18,559 bases of DNA from an uncultured Oscillibacter sp. (GCA_902490355.1 CABUDN010000035.1:1-18559); one strand, 5' to 3'. Positions 7,030 through 15,121 are shown, counted from the first letter of the stretch. Program-made: numbers and translations. The notes: generated by a model from the sequence alone, not told the origin.

Positions 7030-7067
7030 AGCAATGAACATCACATTTGGATTGGAGGTCCGCAAAA

Positions 7068-7466
7068 TTGAAAAAACTGAGAACACCTCAACAGCAGCGG
7101 CGGGAAGACGACAGCAGCCCGCCTCGTCGAGTTTCCATCGGCCGGATCGCCTACACGGCGTTCCTCTGTGTGACGATGGCAATGATGTTCTGCCAGCCGG
7201 CCTTTGCCGCAACCGATGTTTGGACGAAGGCCAAGGAAATCATGCAGGATGTCTACACGCAGATCCTCGCCATCTCCACCATTGCGGCCATCGTGACAGC
7301 CTCGGTGGCGCTTCTGCTCATGAACTTTTCCCGCTCCGGCCGGACAGTCGATGAAAGCCGGGCGTGGCTGAAGCGCATCTGTATTACCTGGGCCGTCCTC
7401 AATGGTCTCGGATTCATCATGGCTTATGTGACGCCTCTGTTCTCTGGTGGTCAGTGGACAGGCTGA
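7068..7466 (+). CDS. Pilin-like VirB2/TrbC-type conjugation protein
   Basis: Protein of 132 residues. A basic N-terminus is followed by a hydrophobic segment (about 27-47) ending FCQPAFA, with signal-peptidase cleavage likely at AFA-A or AFAA-T. Two further membrane helices follow, about 66-87 and 104-124, with a short basic loop between. This is the size and layout of VirB2/TrbC pilin subunits and of the matching small proteins in Gram-positive ICEs. The start is TTG at 7068, with GGAGG 9 bases upstream; a TTG at 7047 upstream has no ribosome site. It is the first gene of the secretion operon, just before the VirB6-like gene. Function follows from topology and context, not from a sequence signature. 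Confidence 0.7.
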   Translation: MKKLRTPQQQRREDDSSPPRRVSIGRIAYTAFLCVTMAMMFCQPAFAATDVWTKAKEIMQDVYTQILAISTIAAIVTASVALLLMNFSRSGRTVDESRAWLKRICITWAVLNGLGFIMAYVTPLFSGGQWTG

Positions 7467-7505
7467 TCGCCGCCGCAATATACCCACTGGAAGGAGGCGT
7501 AAGCT

Positions 7506-8216
7506 ATGGGTATTCTGGATGGCATCGTTGAATGGATCGCGGAGCAGGTAATGGCCGGCCTTGACCTGGTGACCACTTCGGTTTTGGGCGCTCTGGGCTG
7601 TGACATGGCTGTTTTTCTGCGGTACTTTCCCGCTGCCGAAACGATGTATAGCGTCTTTGTGGCGCTGGCTGTCGGCATTATCCTGCTGAATTGGGTCTGG
7701 CAGCTGTTCAAAAACTTCGGCCTGGGCGCAGGGATTGAGGCGGAAGATCCGGTCAAATTGAGCATCCGGTCGGTCATTTTCATCCTGCTGGCGCTCTTTT
7801 CCGATGAAATCGTCAACATCGTCCTGACCATCGGCGGCACGCCGTACCGCTGGATCATGGATTCGGAGCTGCCGCCCCTCAGCTTTGCCGATTTTAACTC
7901 GGTCATGCTGGTGATCATCGGCGTTTGCGCCAATGGCGCTGTGGCACTGATCACCTTGATCCTCGTCATCATCCTGGCCTGGAACTACCTGAAATTACTG
8001 CTGGAGGCGGCGGAACGGTATGTTCTGCTGGGCGTGCTGGTCTATACGGCGCCGGTCGCTTTTTCGATGGGCGCAAGCCAGACCACATCGAACATTTGGA
8101 AATCCTGGTGCCGGATGCTGGGCGGGCAGATTTTTCTGCTGATTATGAACGCCTGGTGCCTGCGCCTGTTCACGAGCATGGTTGGCTCTTTTATTGCCAA
8201 TCCGCTCTCTTTGTAA
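7506..8216 (+). CDS. VirB6/TrbL-like conjugal transfer membrane protein
   Basis: Polytopic inner-membrane channel component of 236 residues. Hydrophobic segments appear at about 47-66, 86-104, 129-158, 169-186 and 200-220, and the first 30 residues form an amphipathic helix (GILDGIVEWIAEQVMAGLDLV). This matches the VirB6/TrbL-like proteins of clostridial ICEs (I recall the CD1112 family of C. difficile). It contributes to the membrane pore next to VirB4 and VirD4. The ATG follows AAGGAGG. The stop codon TAA is part of the next gene's ribosome site (TAAGGAGG), so the two are translationally close. Confidence 0.8.
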   Translation: MGILDGIVEWIAEQVMAGLDLVTTSVLGALGCDMAVFLRYFPAAETMYSVFVALAVGIILLNWVWQLFKNFGLGAGIEAEDPVKLSIRSVIFILLALFSDEIVNIVLTIGGTPYRWIMDSELPPLSFADFNSVMLVIIGVCANGAVALITLILVIILAWNYLKLLLEAAERYVLLGVLVYTAPVAFSMGASQTTSNIWKSWCRMLGGQIFLLIMNAWCLRLFTSMVGSFIANPLSL

Positions 8217-8227
8217 GGAGGGGCGCT

Positions 8228-9226
8228 TTGAAAAGATTCAAGAAAATTTTGTTCCTCGCGCTGATGGTTGCAGCCCTCTCCTGCCTGTTCTGCCAGCCGG
8301 CCTTTGCCATCTCTGAGGAAGAAGTGCAAGCCCAGGTGGACGCTGTGGGCAAGGAGGCGGTTTCCGGCAATGTCCTGATCTGGTTCATGTGTGCGATAGG
8401 CTTTTTGAAGGTATCGCAGAAAATCGACTCGTTCATGGCAAGCCTGGGTGTCAATGTAGGACACACCGGCGGCAGTATGCTGGCCGAGGCCATGATTGCG
8501 GCCAAGGGCATCGGCGGCTTTAAGAACTTTTCCAGCCATCACTTTGGCGGCGGACGCAGCAGCAACTCTACCCATGTCAATGCCAATGGCGGAGGTGGGA
8601 AAAGCGGTGCCGCCGGATTTGGTGCAGGCTTTGCCAGCGGCGGTCTGGCCGGCGTGATTAAGCGGAATGTCACGAACAATGCCGTCAAAACGGCCACAAC
8701 GCCCTCGGATGCCAAGCCTTCCGGCCTCGGCGGTCTTGTGGGCGGTGCTGCAGGCGGTGTTGGCGGCCACATTTATTCTTCTTCAGTGAGCAAGGGCGGC
8801 AATTTTGCAAATAATGTCATCGGTTCCGTGGCTACTGGGAACATCACCCAAATGGGCACGATCACCGGTGAGAAGGCAGTTGAAGCCCTGCACTCCTATA
8901 TGGGCCACACGGCACTTGGGCCTGGGGCAGAGAATATCCCCACCTACCAGAATGTCGAAATCGGCGGCGGCCGTATCACCGGCACGGAGGTCACACCGGA
9001 ACACCCGGAGGGCATTGCCTTCGGTATGTACCATGCAGACCAGTATGTTGCGCCGGAGGGCCAGTACACGACGGTTCACGCCGCAGACGGCACTGCCTGG
9101 TATAAGCAGTATGCGGTGGACGCGGTGGACAAGACGCCCTACATGGCTCCGGACGGCTCGATTGCCTACAACGAGTCCATTGTGAAGAAGCTGCCGCCCA
9201 CCCCCAAACGAAAGGATAAGATCTGA
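8228..9226 (+). CDS. Secreted or membrane-anchored Gly-rich conjugation protein
   Basis: Protein of 332 residues. The signal peptide is MKRFKKILFLALMVAALSCL followed by FCQPAFA, with cleavage after residue 27; the end of this signal is identical, also in DNA, to that of the pilin-like protein. A second hydrophobic helix lies about 48-62. Residues 90-200 are rich in Gly, Ser and Asn and low in complexity. The C-terminal 130 residues (GITGTEV, EGIAFGMYHADQYVAPEGQY, YKQYAVDAVDKTPYMAPDGS) look folded but are unfamiliar. Start is TTG at 8228 after AAGGAGGGG. The stop overlaps the next start (TGATG). Likely an extracellular part of the transfer machine; no catalytic motif is seen. Confidence 0.65.
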   Translation: MKRFKKILFLALMVAALSCLFCQPAFAISEEEVQAQVDAVGKEAVSGNVLIWFMCAIGFLKVSQKIDSFMASLGVNVGHTGGSMLAEAMIAAKGIGGFKNFSSHHFGGGRSSNSTHVNANGGGGKSGAAGFGAGFASGGLAGVIKRNVTNNAVKTATTPSDAKPSGLGGLVGGAAGGVGGHIYSSSVSKGGNFANNVIGSVATGNITQMGTITGEKAVEALHSYMGHTALGPGAENIPTYQNVEIGGGRITGTEVTPEHPEGIAFGMYHADQYVAPEGQYTTVHAADGTAWYKQYAVDAVDKTPYMAPDGSIAYNESIVKKLPPTPKRKDKI

Positions 9227-10602
9227 TGGCTGAAGAACGCAAGGATAGCTTTGCTGAAACGGTAGACACTGCAGCCTCTGCAGCACATACGGTCAAGGGC
9301 GCCATCAAGGCCGGCAAGGCAATTTCAGGCGCGGCCAAGGGCGCTGCAGCCGGTGGTCCCTATGGGGCTGTGGCCGGGGCGGTCTGGGCCGGGCGCAAGC
9401 ATATCGGCAAGATCATCGCCGTCATCATCATTCTGCTTTTGCTGCCGGTCCTGTTTATTTTGATGCTGCCCGGGCTGATTTTCGGCGGTTTGATCAATGC
9501 TTTTTCGCCGGCAGACACGGAGCAGCCTGTCCTCAACAGCGAAACTGCTATCGTAGAGAACGCCAACGACATTACTTTTACCATCAATTCCATCTTGGGC
9601 GAGGCGCTGGACGATGTGATGGCCCGCATTGAAGCGGACTTTGCTTCTTCCGGCGCTGACCAGATGGAGATTAAAAATCCCTATTCCTCCGGCCCTGTCT
9701 ACAACGCCAACCTTATCATCTCGCAGTATTGCGCTGCCCGGGATGAAGACTTTGAGAGCATATCACTGGATGACCTGGCCGCTGTCCTGCGTGAGAACAA
9801 AGAGAATCTGTACTCCTATACCAGCGTGCGGGAGAGTCGTGAGGTCACATCGGAAGACCCGGAGACCGGGGAGGAAACCACAACCACCGAGATCTGGATG
9901 GTCTACACCATCCGCTACAACGGCGAGTCTTACCTTGCTGACCATGTTTTTGCGCTTACGGATGAGCAGAAAGAGCTTGCCTCCGATTATGCCTCAAACC
10001 TGAGCATGTTCCTGGGGGACGGCCTGCTGCAGAACCTGACAGAATGGACCGGAAACAGCATTCCCTCCCTGGGCGATGTGACCTTTACAGACGGTGTGAC
10101 GCCGGTGGTCTATTTCAATCAGCTCGACGAGCGTTATGCCGGCCAGCCCTACGGCACCGATAATATCGGCGGCTACGGGTGCGGGCCTACCGCCATGTCT
10201 ATTGTGGTGTCCTCTCTTACGGACGAAACTGTGGACCCGGTGGCGATGGCCCAGTGGTCCTACGAAAATGGGTACTGGTGCAAGAACAGCGGCTCCTATC
10301 ACGCACTGATCCCCGCTGCCGCTGAGGCATGGGGCCTGCCGGTATCCGGCTGTACGACTTCCGAGCCCCAGCGGATATTGGATGCCCTCGCCGCTGGAAA
10401 GCTGGTCGTGGCGATCATGTCAGAAGGTCACTTTACTTCGTCCGGGCATTTTATCGTTCTCCGTGGTGTGAAAGACGGTCAGATTATGGTGGCGGACCCG
10501 GCCAGCTATAAGCGCAGCGAACAGCTCTGGGATCTGTCCATCATTCTAAATGAAGCAAGCCGCCGTGCGGGAGCGGGCGGTCCTTTCTGGATCATTGGCT
10601 GA
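9226..10602 (+). CDS. Membrane-anchored C39-like cysteine peptidase of the transfer apparatus
   Basis: Protein of 458 residues. The Ala/Gly-rich N-terminus (1-58) is followed by one strong membrane helix (about 62-90). An extracellular linker domain (100-285) follows. The last 170 residues are a papain-like C39-type fold: NQLDERYAGQPYG (Q299 as possible oxyanion residue), GYGCGPTAM with the nucleophile C319, GHFIVLRG with H408 and VADPAS with D424, so the triad is complete. It resembles proteins I recall as the CD1108 family of mobile elements. In conjugative elements such enzymes are thought to cut peptides in or on the cell wall; a wall-remodelling or processing role is inferred. The start ATG overlaps the preceding TGA by one base (TGATG). 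Confidence 0.8.
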   Translation: MAEERKDSFAETVDTAASAAHTVKGAIKAGKAISGAAKGAAAGGPYGAVAGAVWAGRKHIGKIIAVIIILLLLPVLFILMLPGLIFGGLINAFSPADTEQPVLNSETAIVENANDITFTINSILGEALDDVMARIEADFASSGADQMEIKNPYSSGPVYNANLIISQYCAARDEDFESISLDDLAAVLRENKENLYSYTSVRESREVTSEDPETGEETTTTEIWMVYTIRYNGESYLADHVFALTDEQKELASDYASNLSMFLGDGLLQNLTEWTGNSIPSLGDVTFTDGVTPVVYFNQLDERYAGQPYGTDNIGGYGCGPTAMSIVVSSLTDETVDPVAMAQWSYENGYWCKNSGSYHALIPAAAEAWGLPVSGCTTSEPQRILDALAAGKLVVAIMSEGHFTSSGHFIVLRGVKDGQIMVADPASYKRSEQLWDLSIILNEASRRAGAGGPFWIIG

Positions 10603-10609
10603 CCTGCCC

Positions 10610-10629
10610 CCTCGGCTGCGGAAACGAGG
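10610..10629 (+). promoter_or_regulatory. Hairpin that covers the ribosome site of the VirB4 gene
   Basis: CCTCG (10610-10614) can pair with CGAGG (10625-10629), and GAGG is the only ribosome site for the ATG at 10636. Ribosomes finishing the upstream gene could open it. A small stem of 5 bp, so support is moderate. Confidence 0.35.
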
Positions 10630-10635
10630 TAATAC

Positions 10636-13600
10636 ATGAGCAACAAAAACGACCATGATACTTATATCATACCGCCGAATTTCATAGAAACAGGCACCTT
10701 TTTCGGCGGTATGTTCCGTGCGCGGAATGTGATCGAGGCCGGCATCCTGGTATTTGCCATTGGGATGCCGGTTTTTCTGTTTCTTCCGTTTGGGCTGACC
10801 ACCCGCATCATTATTTTGAGCCTGACCGCTCTTCCGGTAGGACTGGTCGCCTTGATCGGCATATCCGGGGAAAGCCTTTCGCAGTTCCTGGTCATCTTTT
10901 TGAAGTACCTGCGGAACCGCCGCGTTGTCGGCGGTGACGGTGAGCAGCCGGAGGAAAAAGCGGCCCCCTCCAAATCGGCCGGCAAGCATCTCAAGCAGCG
11001 GCCTCCCAAGGAGAAAAAGCCCAAGGCCCCGAAGCGCCGGCGGTCTGGCGAGGCAGATTTCCCGGCTGAATTCGATGAAGTGCGCGGCTATGAGATCCGT
11101 GAAAAGCTGCGGCCCAAGAAAAATGCCAAAAAGGAGCGTCCTGCCAAGGCCAATAAGGCGAAAAAGAAAGCAAAGAAGCGCCCTGAAAAGGAGCGCCTGC
11201 CTAAACGCCCTGCCCATGTCAAGGAGCAGAAGCCCGCCTGCCTCAATCCGGTGGCGGATTATCTGCCCATCGAGAAAGTAGAGAACGGCATTATCTACAC
11301 CAAGGACCATCGGTTTGTCAAGGTGGTCGAGGTTGTCCCTATCAACTTCATGCTGCGGAGCGCCAGAGAGCAGAGGAATATCATCTACTCCTTCGTTTCG
11401 TACTTGAAAATCTCGCCTGTCAAGCTTCAAATCAAGGTTCTGACCCGCCGCGCGGACATCAACCGCCACCTGGACACGGTGCGCCGGGAGATGGCCCATG
11501 AGGAAAACGAGCAGTGCCGCTTGATGCAGGAGGATTACCTGAACTTTGTGCAGCAGGTCGGCTCCCGTGAGGCTGTTACACGGCGGTTCTTCCTGATTTT
11601 CGAGTATGAGCCCTGGGCCAATACCCGGCGGTCGGAGCAGGAAGATGAAGCAATCCAGTCCCTCCAGAGCGCCGTCCATACGGCCTCCAACTACCTGCGC
11701 CAGTGTGGGAACGAGGTCATTGCCCCCGAAAACGAGGACGAATTTACCGTTGATGTCCTCTACAACCTGCTGTGCCGGAACGAGAGCGCCGTCAAGCCGC
11801 TGTCGGTACGGGCGCAGGAGGTGGTGGCGCAGTATATGGAGCAAGGCCGGGAGAATGAAATAGACCATATCCCGGCGGCGGAGTTTGCCGCCCCCCGAAG
11901 CATTGATTTTTCCCACGGGCGCTATATCTGCATTGACGGCTTGTACTATGCCTACCTGCTGATCCCCTCGGACGGGTACAAAACGCAGGTGCCCGCGGGC
12001 TGGCTGAGCCTGATCGTCAATGCCGGCGACGGCATCGACATGGATATGTTCCTCGCCCGCCAGCCCAAAGAACGCATTATCCAGCGGGTGGGCCAGCAGC
12101 TCCGCATCAACCGCTCTAAAATCAAAGACGCCAGCGACACAAACACCGATTTTGACGACATCGACGGCGCCATCCGGAGCGGATATTTCTTAAAGGAGGG
12201 TCTTGCCAACAACGAAGATTTTTATTACCTGAACCTGCTGATTACTGTGACAGCCCCCTCTGTGGAGGATTTGGAGTGGAAAGTCAGCGAAATGAAAAAA
12301 CTCCTGCTGTCTCAGGATATGAATGTCAGCGCCTGCCATTTTCGTGAAGAGCAGGCGTTTCTTTCTGCCCTCCCGCTGGTTTCCATGGAAAAAGGGCTTT
12401 ACGAGCGCGGCAAGCGCAACCTGCTGACGGGCGGCGCGGCCAGCTGTTATCCCTTCACTTCGTTTGAGATGTGCGATGACAACGGCATTTTGCTGGGAGT
12501 CAATAAATATAACAGCTCCCTGATTATCGTGGATATTTTCAATTCCTCGATCTATAAGAACGCCAATATGGCGATCCTGGGCACCAGCGGCGCCGGCAAA
12601 ACCTTTACCTTGCAATTGATGGGGCTCAGGATGAGGCGCAAAAACATCCCCGTTTTTATCATTGCGCCGCTAAAAGGGCACGAGTTCCACCGGGCCTGTG
12701 CCAATGTGGGCGGAGAATTTATCCAGATCTCCCCAGCAAGCCCGCACTGTATCAATGTCATGGAGATCCGCAAAGTGGATCGGTCGGTCAATGAAATGCT
12801 GGACGGCCCCGGTATCCAGCTCTCGGAACTGGCGGCAAAGATCCAGCAGCTGCACATTTTCTTCAGCTTACTCATTCCCGATATGACCCATGAGGAACGC
12901 CAGCTGCTGGATGAGGCGCTGATCCGTACCTACAACGCCAAAGGCATTACCCATGACAACGCCTCTCTGGAAGACCCGGCCAATCCGGGCTGCTACCGGG
13001 AGATGCCGGTGCTGGGCGACCTGTATGAGATTTTGAAGGCCGCCCCGGAAACCACCCGCATGGCCCATATCCTCAACCGTCTGGTGAACGGTTCCGCCAG
13101 CACCTTTAACAAGCAGACCAATGTGCGGTTGGATAACAAATACACCGTGCTGGACATTTCCTCCCTCACCGGCGACTTGCTGACTGTGGGGATGTTTGTC
13201 GTGCTCGACTTCGTGTGGGACCGCGCCAAAGCCGACCGCACCGAGGAAAAAGCCATTTTTATCGACGAGTGCTGGCAGCTTCTTTCCGGCGCCGGCGCCA
13301 CGGGCACCCGGCTGGCTGGTGATTTCGTGTTGGAAATTTTCAAGACCATCCGCGGCTATGGCGGTTCAGCGGTCTGCGCCAGCCAGGACCTGAACGACTT
13401 TTTCAATCTGGACGAAGGCCGTTTTGGGAAAGGCATTATCAACAACAGCAAGACCAAGATCATCCTCAATCTGGAGGATGACGAGGCGGAACGGGTCCAG
13501 GAGACCCTGCACCTGTCCGACGCGGAAACGATGGAGGTCACCCACTTTGAACGCGGCAACGGCTTGATTTCCACCAATAACAATAACATCATGGTGGAAT

Positions 13601-13698
13601 TTAAGGCCAGCCCGCTGGAAAAGGATTTGATCACCACCGACCGCCGCGAATTGCGTGAAATTTTGGAGCGCAAGCGCCGTGAGCAGGAATCTGCATAG
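10636..13698 (+). CDS. PrgI-VirB4 fusion, conjugation ATPase
   Basis: AAA+ ATPase that powers type IV secretion, 1,020 residues. Residues 1-98 look like PrgI: IIPPNFIETGTFFGGMFRARN, two membrane helices (about 32-52 and 56-76), then SLSQFLVIFLKYLRNRR. PrgI is normally a separate protein encoded beside virB4. Residues 99-200 are a very basic, Lys/Arg/Pro-rich linker. VirB4 follows from about 200 (DYLPIEKVENGIIYTKDHRFVK), with Walker A GTSGAGKT at 649-656 and Walker B AIFIDECWQLL at about 873-883 (D877, E878). It resembles the CD1110-type VirB4 of clostridial ICEs. The ATG has GAGGT upstream. Full length; the ATPase motifs are intact. Confidence 0.92.
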   Translation: MSNKNDHDTYIIPPNFIETGTFFGGMFRARNVIEAGILVFAIGMPVFLFLPFGLTTRIIILSLTALPVGLVALIGISGESLSQFLVIFLKYLRNRRVVGGDGEQPEEKAAPSKSAGKHLKQRPPKEKKPKAPKRRRSGEADFPAEFDEVRGYEIREKLRPKKNAKKERPAKANKAKKKAKKRPEKERLPKRPAHVKEQKPACLNPVADYLPIEKVENGIIYTKDHRFVKVVEVVPINFMLRSAREQRNIIYSFVSYLKISPVKLQIKVLTRRADINRHLDTVRREMAHEENEQCRLMQEDYLNFVQQVGSREAVTRRFFLIFEYEPWANTRRSEQEDEAIQSLQSAVHTASNYLRQCGNEVIAPENEDEFTVDVLYNLLCRNESAVKPLSVRAQEVVAQYMEQGRENEIDHIPAAEFAAPRSIDFSHGRYICIDGLYYAYLLIPSDGYKTQVPAGWLSLIVNAGDGIDMDMFLARQPKERIIQRVGQQLRINRSKIKDASDTNTDFDDIDGAIRSGYFLKEGLANNEDFYYLNLLITVTAPSVEDLEWKVSEMKKLLLSQDMNVSACHFREEQAFLSALPLVSMEKGLYERGKRNLLTGGAASCYPFTSFEMCDDNGILLGVNKYNSSLIIVDIFNSSIYKNANMAILGTSGAGKTFTLQLMGLRMRRKNIPVFIIAPLKGHEFHRACANVGGEFIQISPASPHCINVMEIRKVDRSVNEMLDGPGIQLSELAAKIQQLHIFFSLLIPDMTHEERQLLDEALIRTYNAKGITHDNASLEDPANPGCYREMPVLGDLYEILKAAPETTRMAHILNRLVNGSASTFNKQTNVRLDNKYTVLDISSLTGDLLTVGMFVVLDFVWDRAKADRTEEKAIFIDECWQLLSGAGATGTRLAGDFVLEIFKTIRGYGGSAVCASQDLNDFFNLDEGRFGKGIINNSKTKIILNLEDDEAERVQETLHLSDAETMEVTHFERGNGLISTNNNNIMVEFKASPLEKDLITTDRRELREILERKRREQESA

Positions 13699-13753
13699 GT
13701 TCAAATGATATATGCGAGGTGAATCCCATGTTTTGATGTGCTGCGCTGGGTGT

Positions 13754-13863
13754 GCGTCTATATGACGCCTTCCATGAAGAAAAGCGCCGGTTTGACGCCC
13801 GGATGGCGTCTTTCCGGCATTCCAATGTTCGATAAGGCGTTCCGATGACGCCTTGATGACGCC
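13754..13863 (+). repeat. Array of three evenly spaced inverted repeats with a shared GACGCC core
   Basis: The gap after VirB4 (13699-13886) contains three stem-loops. The first is GCGTC/GACGC (13754-13768). The second is GACGCC/GGCGTC (13794-13810), extended by GCCGG/CCGGC (13786-13790, 13814-13818) across a TTT/TTT internal loop. The third is AAGGCGT/ACGCCTT (13834-13854). A further TGACGCC is at 13857-13863. The centres lie at about 13761, 13802 and 13844, that is 41 and 42 bases apart. The stem sequences differ between copies while pairing is kept. Function unknown; a structured RNA element, a protein-binding array or part of a transfer origin are all possible. Confidence 0.75.
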
Positions 13864-13886
13864 ATTTGATAAAGGAGGTGGCCCCC

Positions 13887-14414
13887 ATGAAGACCAGGGC
13901 TGATATCTATGGAAATGAGGCTGCGGACTTGCTGCGGACGGTAACAATGTACCCTGGCCTCAGTGAACAGCAGCTTCTTTGTTTTCACCCTGGCAAAGAA
14001 GATACGGCAAAGGCCCTGCTCTCCCATCTGGAGAAGCAGGGCCGTATTTTTCAAACAGAGAGCGGCGGCTATTTCCCGGCCGGCCAGCCGGCAAAACTTG
14101 ACCGGACGCTTGTCCGGGCAGTGTGGGTCCTGCTGGACTTCATTCAGCGGGCCGAATACCATGCTCCCGCTGATTTTCCTGTCAAGCTCGTTTTCTTTGC
14201 CGATGGCGAACTCTACGAAGTGGCCTGCGTTGAGGACGGGCAGGAGGCGCTTGTCTGCCATGCCCTGCGGGGCAATAAGGGTGACAGCCGCCGCATTATT
14301 CTGGTCGATTCACCGGCGCAGATTGCCAAAATCGACTGCCCCGGCATTTCCGGGTTCTGCACCGTAGAGGAAAACGGCCAGACACACTATTTCAAGAAAG
14401 CAGGAGGCACATGA
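13887..14414 (+). CDS. DUF5697-like element protein with winged-helix N-terminus
   Basis: Protein of 175 residues. Residues 1-65 form a winged-helix-like segment (a helix, LSEQQLLCFHP, then TAKALLSHLEKQGRIF and a wing QTESGGYFP). The C-terminal part is alternating alpha/beta (KLVFFADGELYEVACV, RRIILVDSPAQIAKI, GFCTVEENGQTHYF). It resembles the uncharacterised DUF5697 proteins found in clostridial ICEs, from memory. The ATG follows AAAGGAGGTG 6 bases upstream. Its stop TGA touches the TTG start of the next gene, so the two are translationally coupled. No catalytic motif is clear. Function unknown; DNA binding is a reasonable guess for the N-terminus. Confidence 0.72.
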   Translation: MKTRADIYGNEAADLLRTVTMYPGLSEQQLLCFHPGKEDTAKALLSHLEKQGRIFQTESGGYFPAGQPAKLDRTLVRAVWVLLDFIQRAEYHAPADFPVKLVFFADGELYEVACVEDGQEALVCHALRGNKGDSRRIILVDSPAQIAKIDCPGISGFCTVEENGQTHYFKKAGGT

Positions 14415-15077
14415 TTGGACCGAAAACTTATATCCCGCCGGATCGGGAGTATCCTTGACGATATATCCCGGCTGAACAACGCGCTGTATGCGATGGACAC
14501 CACCGACATCCAGCGTTATCCCGATAACTATGAGACCCTTTCCACCGATGCCGCGCTGCGGGCAGAGCGTATTGCCTGCCGGCTGCGGCATTTGATTTAT
14601 TCCAGCACGACCATCCGCAAGGGCGATTACCTCAAGTCCGCCAGTGTGATGCACGGCATCACCATCACCTATGAGAACGAGGTGCTTGCGGTGACGCTGC
14701 CCAGCCTTCTGCCAAAGCGCAGGCAGCGGCAGAGCGCCGAATTCCTGCTGGACCCCCTCTATTTCGCCCTGGAGCAGTACGCCAAAGAGAACACTTTGCC
14801 CCACTACCGGGAATGTGTTGTCTGCTTCGCCCAGGTGTATGACCAGGCACTCCCCACCAGGCGGGTGCGCGACTATGACAACTTGGAGGAAAAGCAGATT
14901 TTAGATCTGCTGTCCTCTTTTGTAATGGCTGATGATACCGGCCTGTTGTGTGATGCCTATAACACCGCCGAGCTGGGCGAGCAGGACTGCACGATGATTT
15001 TCGTCATGGAGAAGCACCGCTTTCCCGGGTGGCTTGCAGAGCATAAATCAAGCCTGAAATCCATCTCGGATTTCTGA
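14415..15077 (+). CDS. DUF6100-like protein with a RusA-like acidic signature
   Basis: Protein of 220 residues that I recall as DUF6100-like in ICEs. Residues 1-80 are helical. From about 90 on, the order of elements follows RusA Holliday-junction resolvases: a strand ending in LPSLLPKRR, a long helix (FLLDPLYFALEQYAKEN), a strand (YRECVVCFAQVY), then RVRDYDNLEEKQILDLL with D153, D155, N156 and K160, then DD at 173-174, and a last strand CTMIFVMEK. RusA uses two Asp in a DxDN motif and one in a later DD, all present here. So a nuclease-like role is inferred, not shown. Start is TTG at 14415, 7 bases after CAGGAGG and directly abutting the previous stop; ATG at 14411 gives only a short frame. 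Confidence 0.72.
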   Translation: MDRKLISRRIGSILDDISRLNNALYAMDTTDIQRYPDNYETLSTDAALRAERIACRLRHLIYSSTTIRKGDYLKSASVMHGITITYENEVLAVTLPSLLPKRRQRQSAEFLLDPLYFALEQYAKENTLPHYRECVVCFAQVYDQALPTRRVRDYDNLEEKQILDLLSSFVMADDTGLLCDAYNTAELGEQDCTMIFVMEKHRFPGWLAEHKSSLKSISDF

Positions 15078-15121
15078 GCATTTTGGACCCCTTGCGGCCC
15101 GACATCCCGCAAAGCCGCTGA

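Noticed and set aside
10546..11916. 456-codon minus-strand frame opposite VirB4
   Set aside because: Antisense shadow of a clear VirB4 gene with intact motifs; its Leu/Gly/Arg-rich product reflects codon bias.
13728..13765. Tiny frames (2 and 9 codons) after GAGGTG following VirB4
   Set aside because: Too short to support as genes, though the second ends inside the first hairpin and could be a leader peptide.
13754..13863. CRISPR array as explanation of the repeats after VirB4
   Set aside because: Repeats are short, palindromic and divergent, with only three units and no cas genes; spacing of 41-42 bases comes from hairpin centres, not from identical direct repeats.
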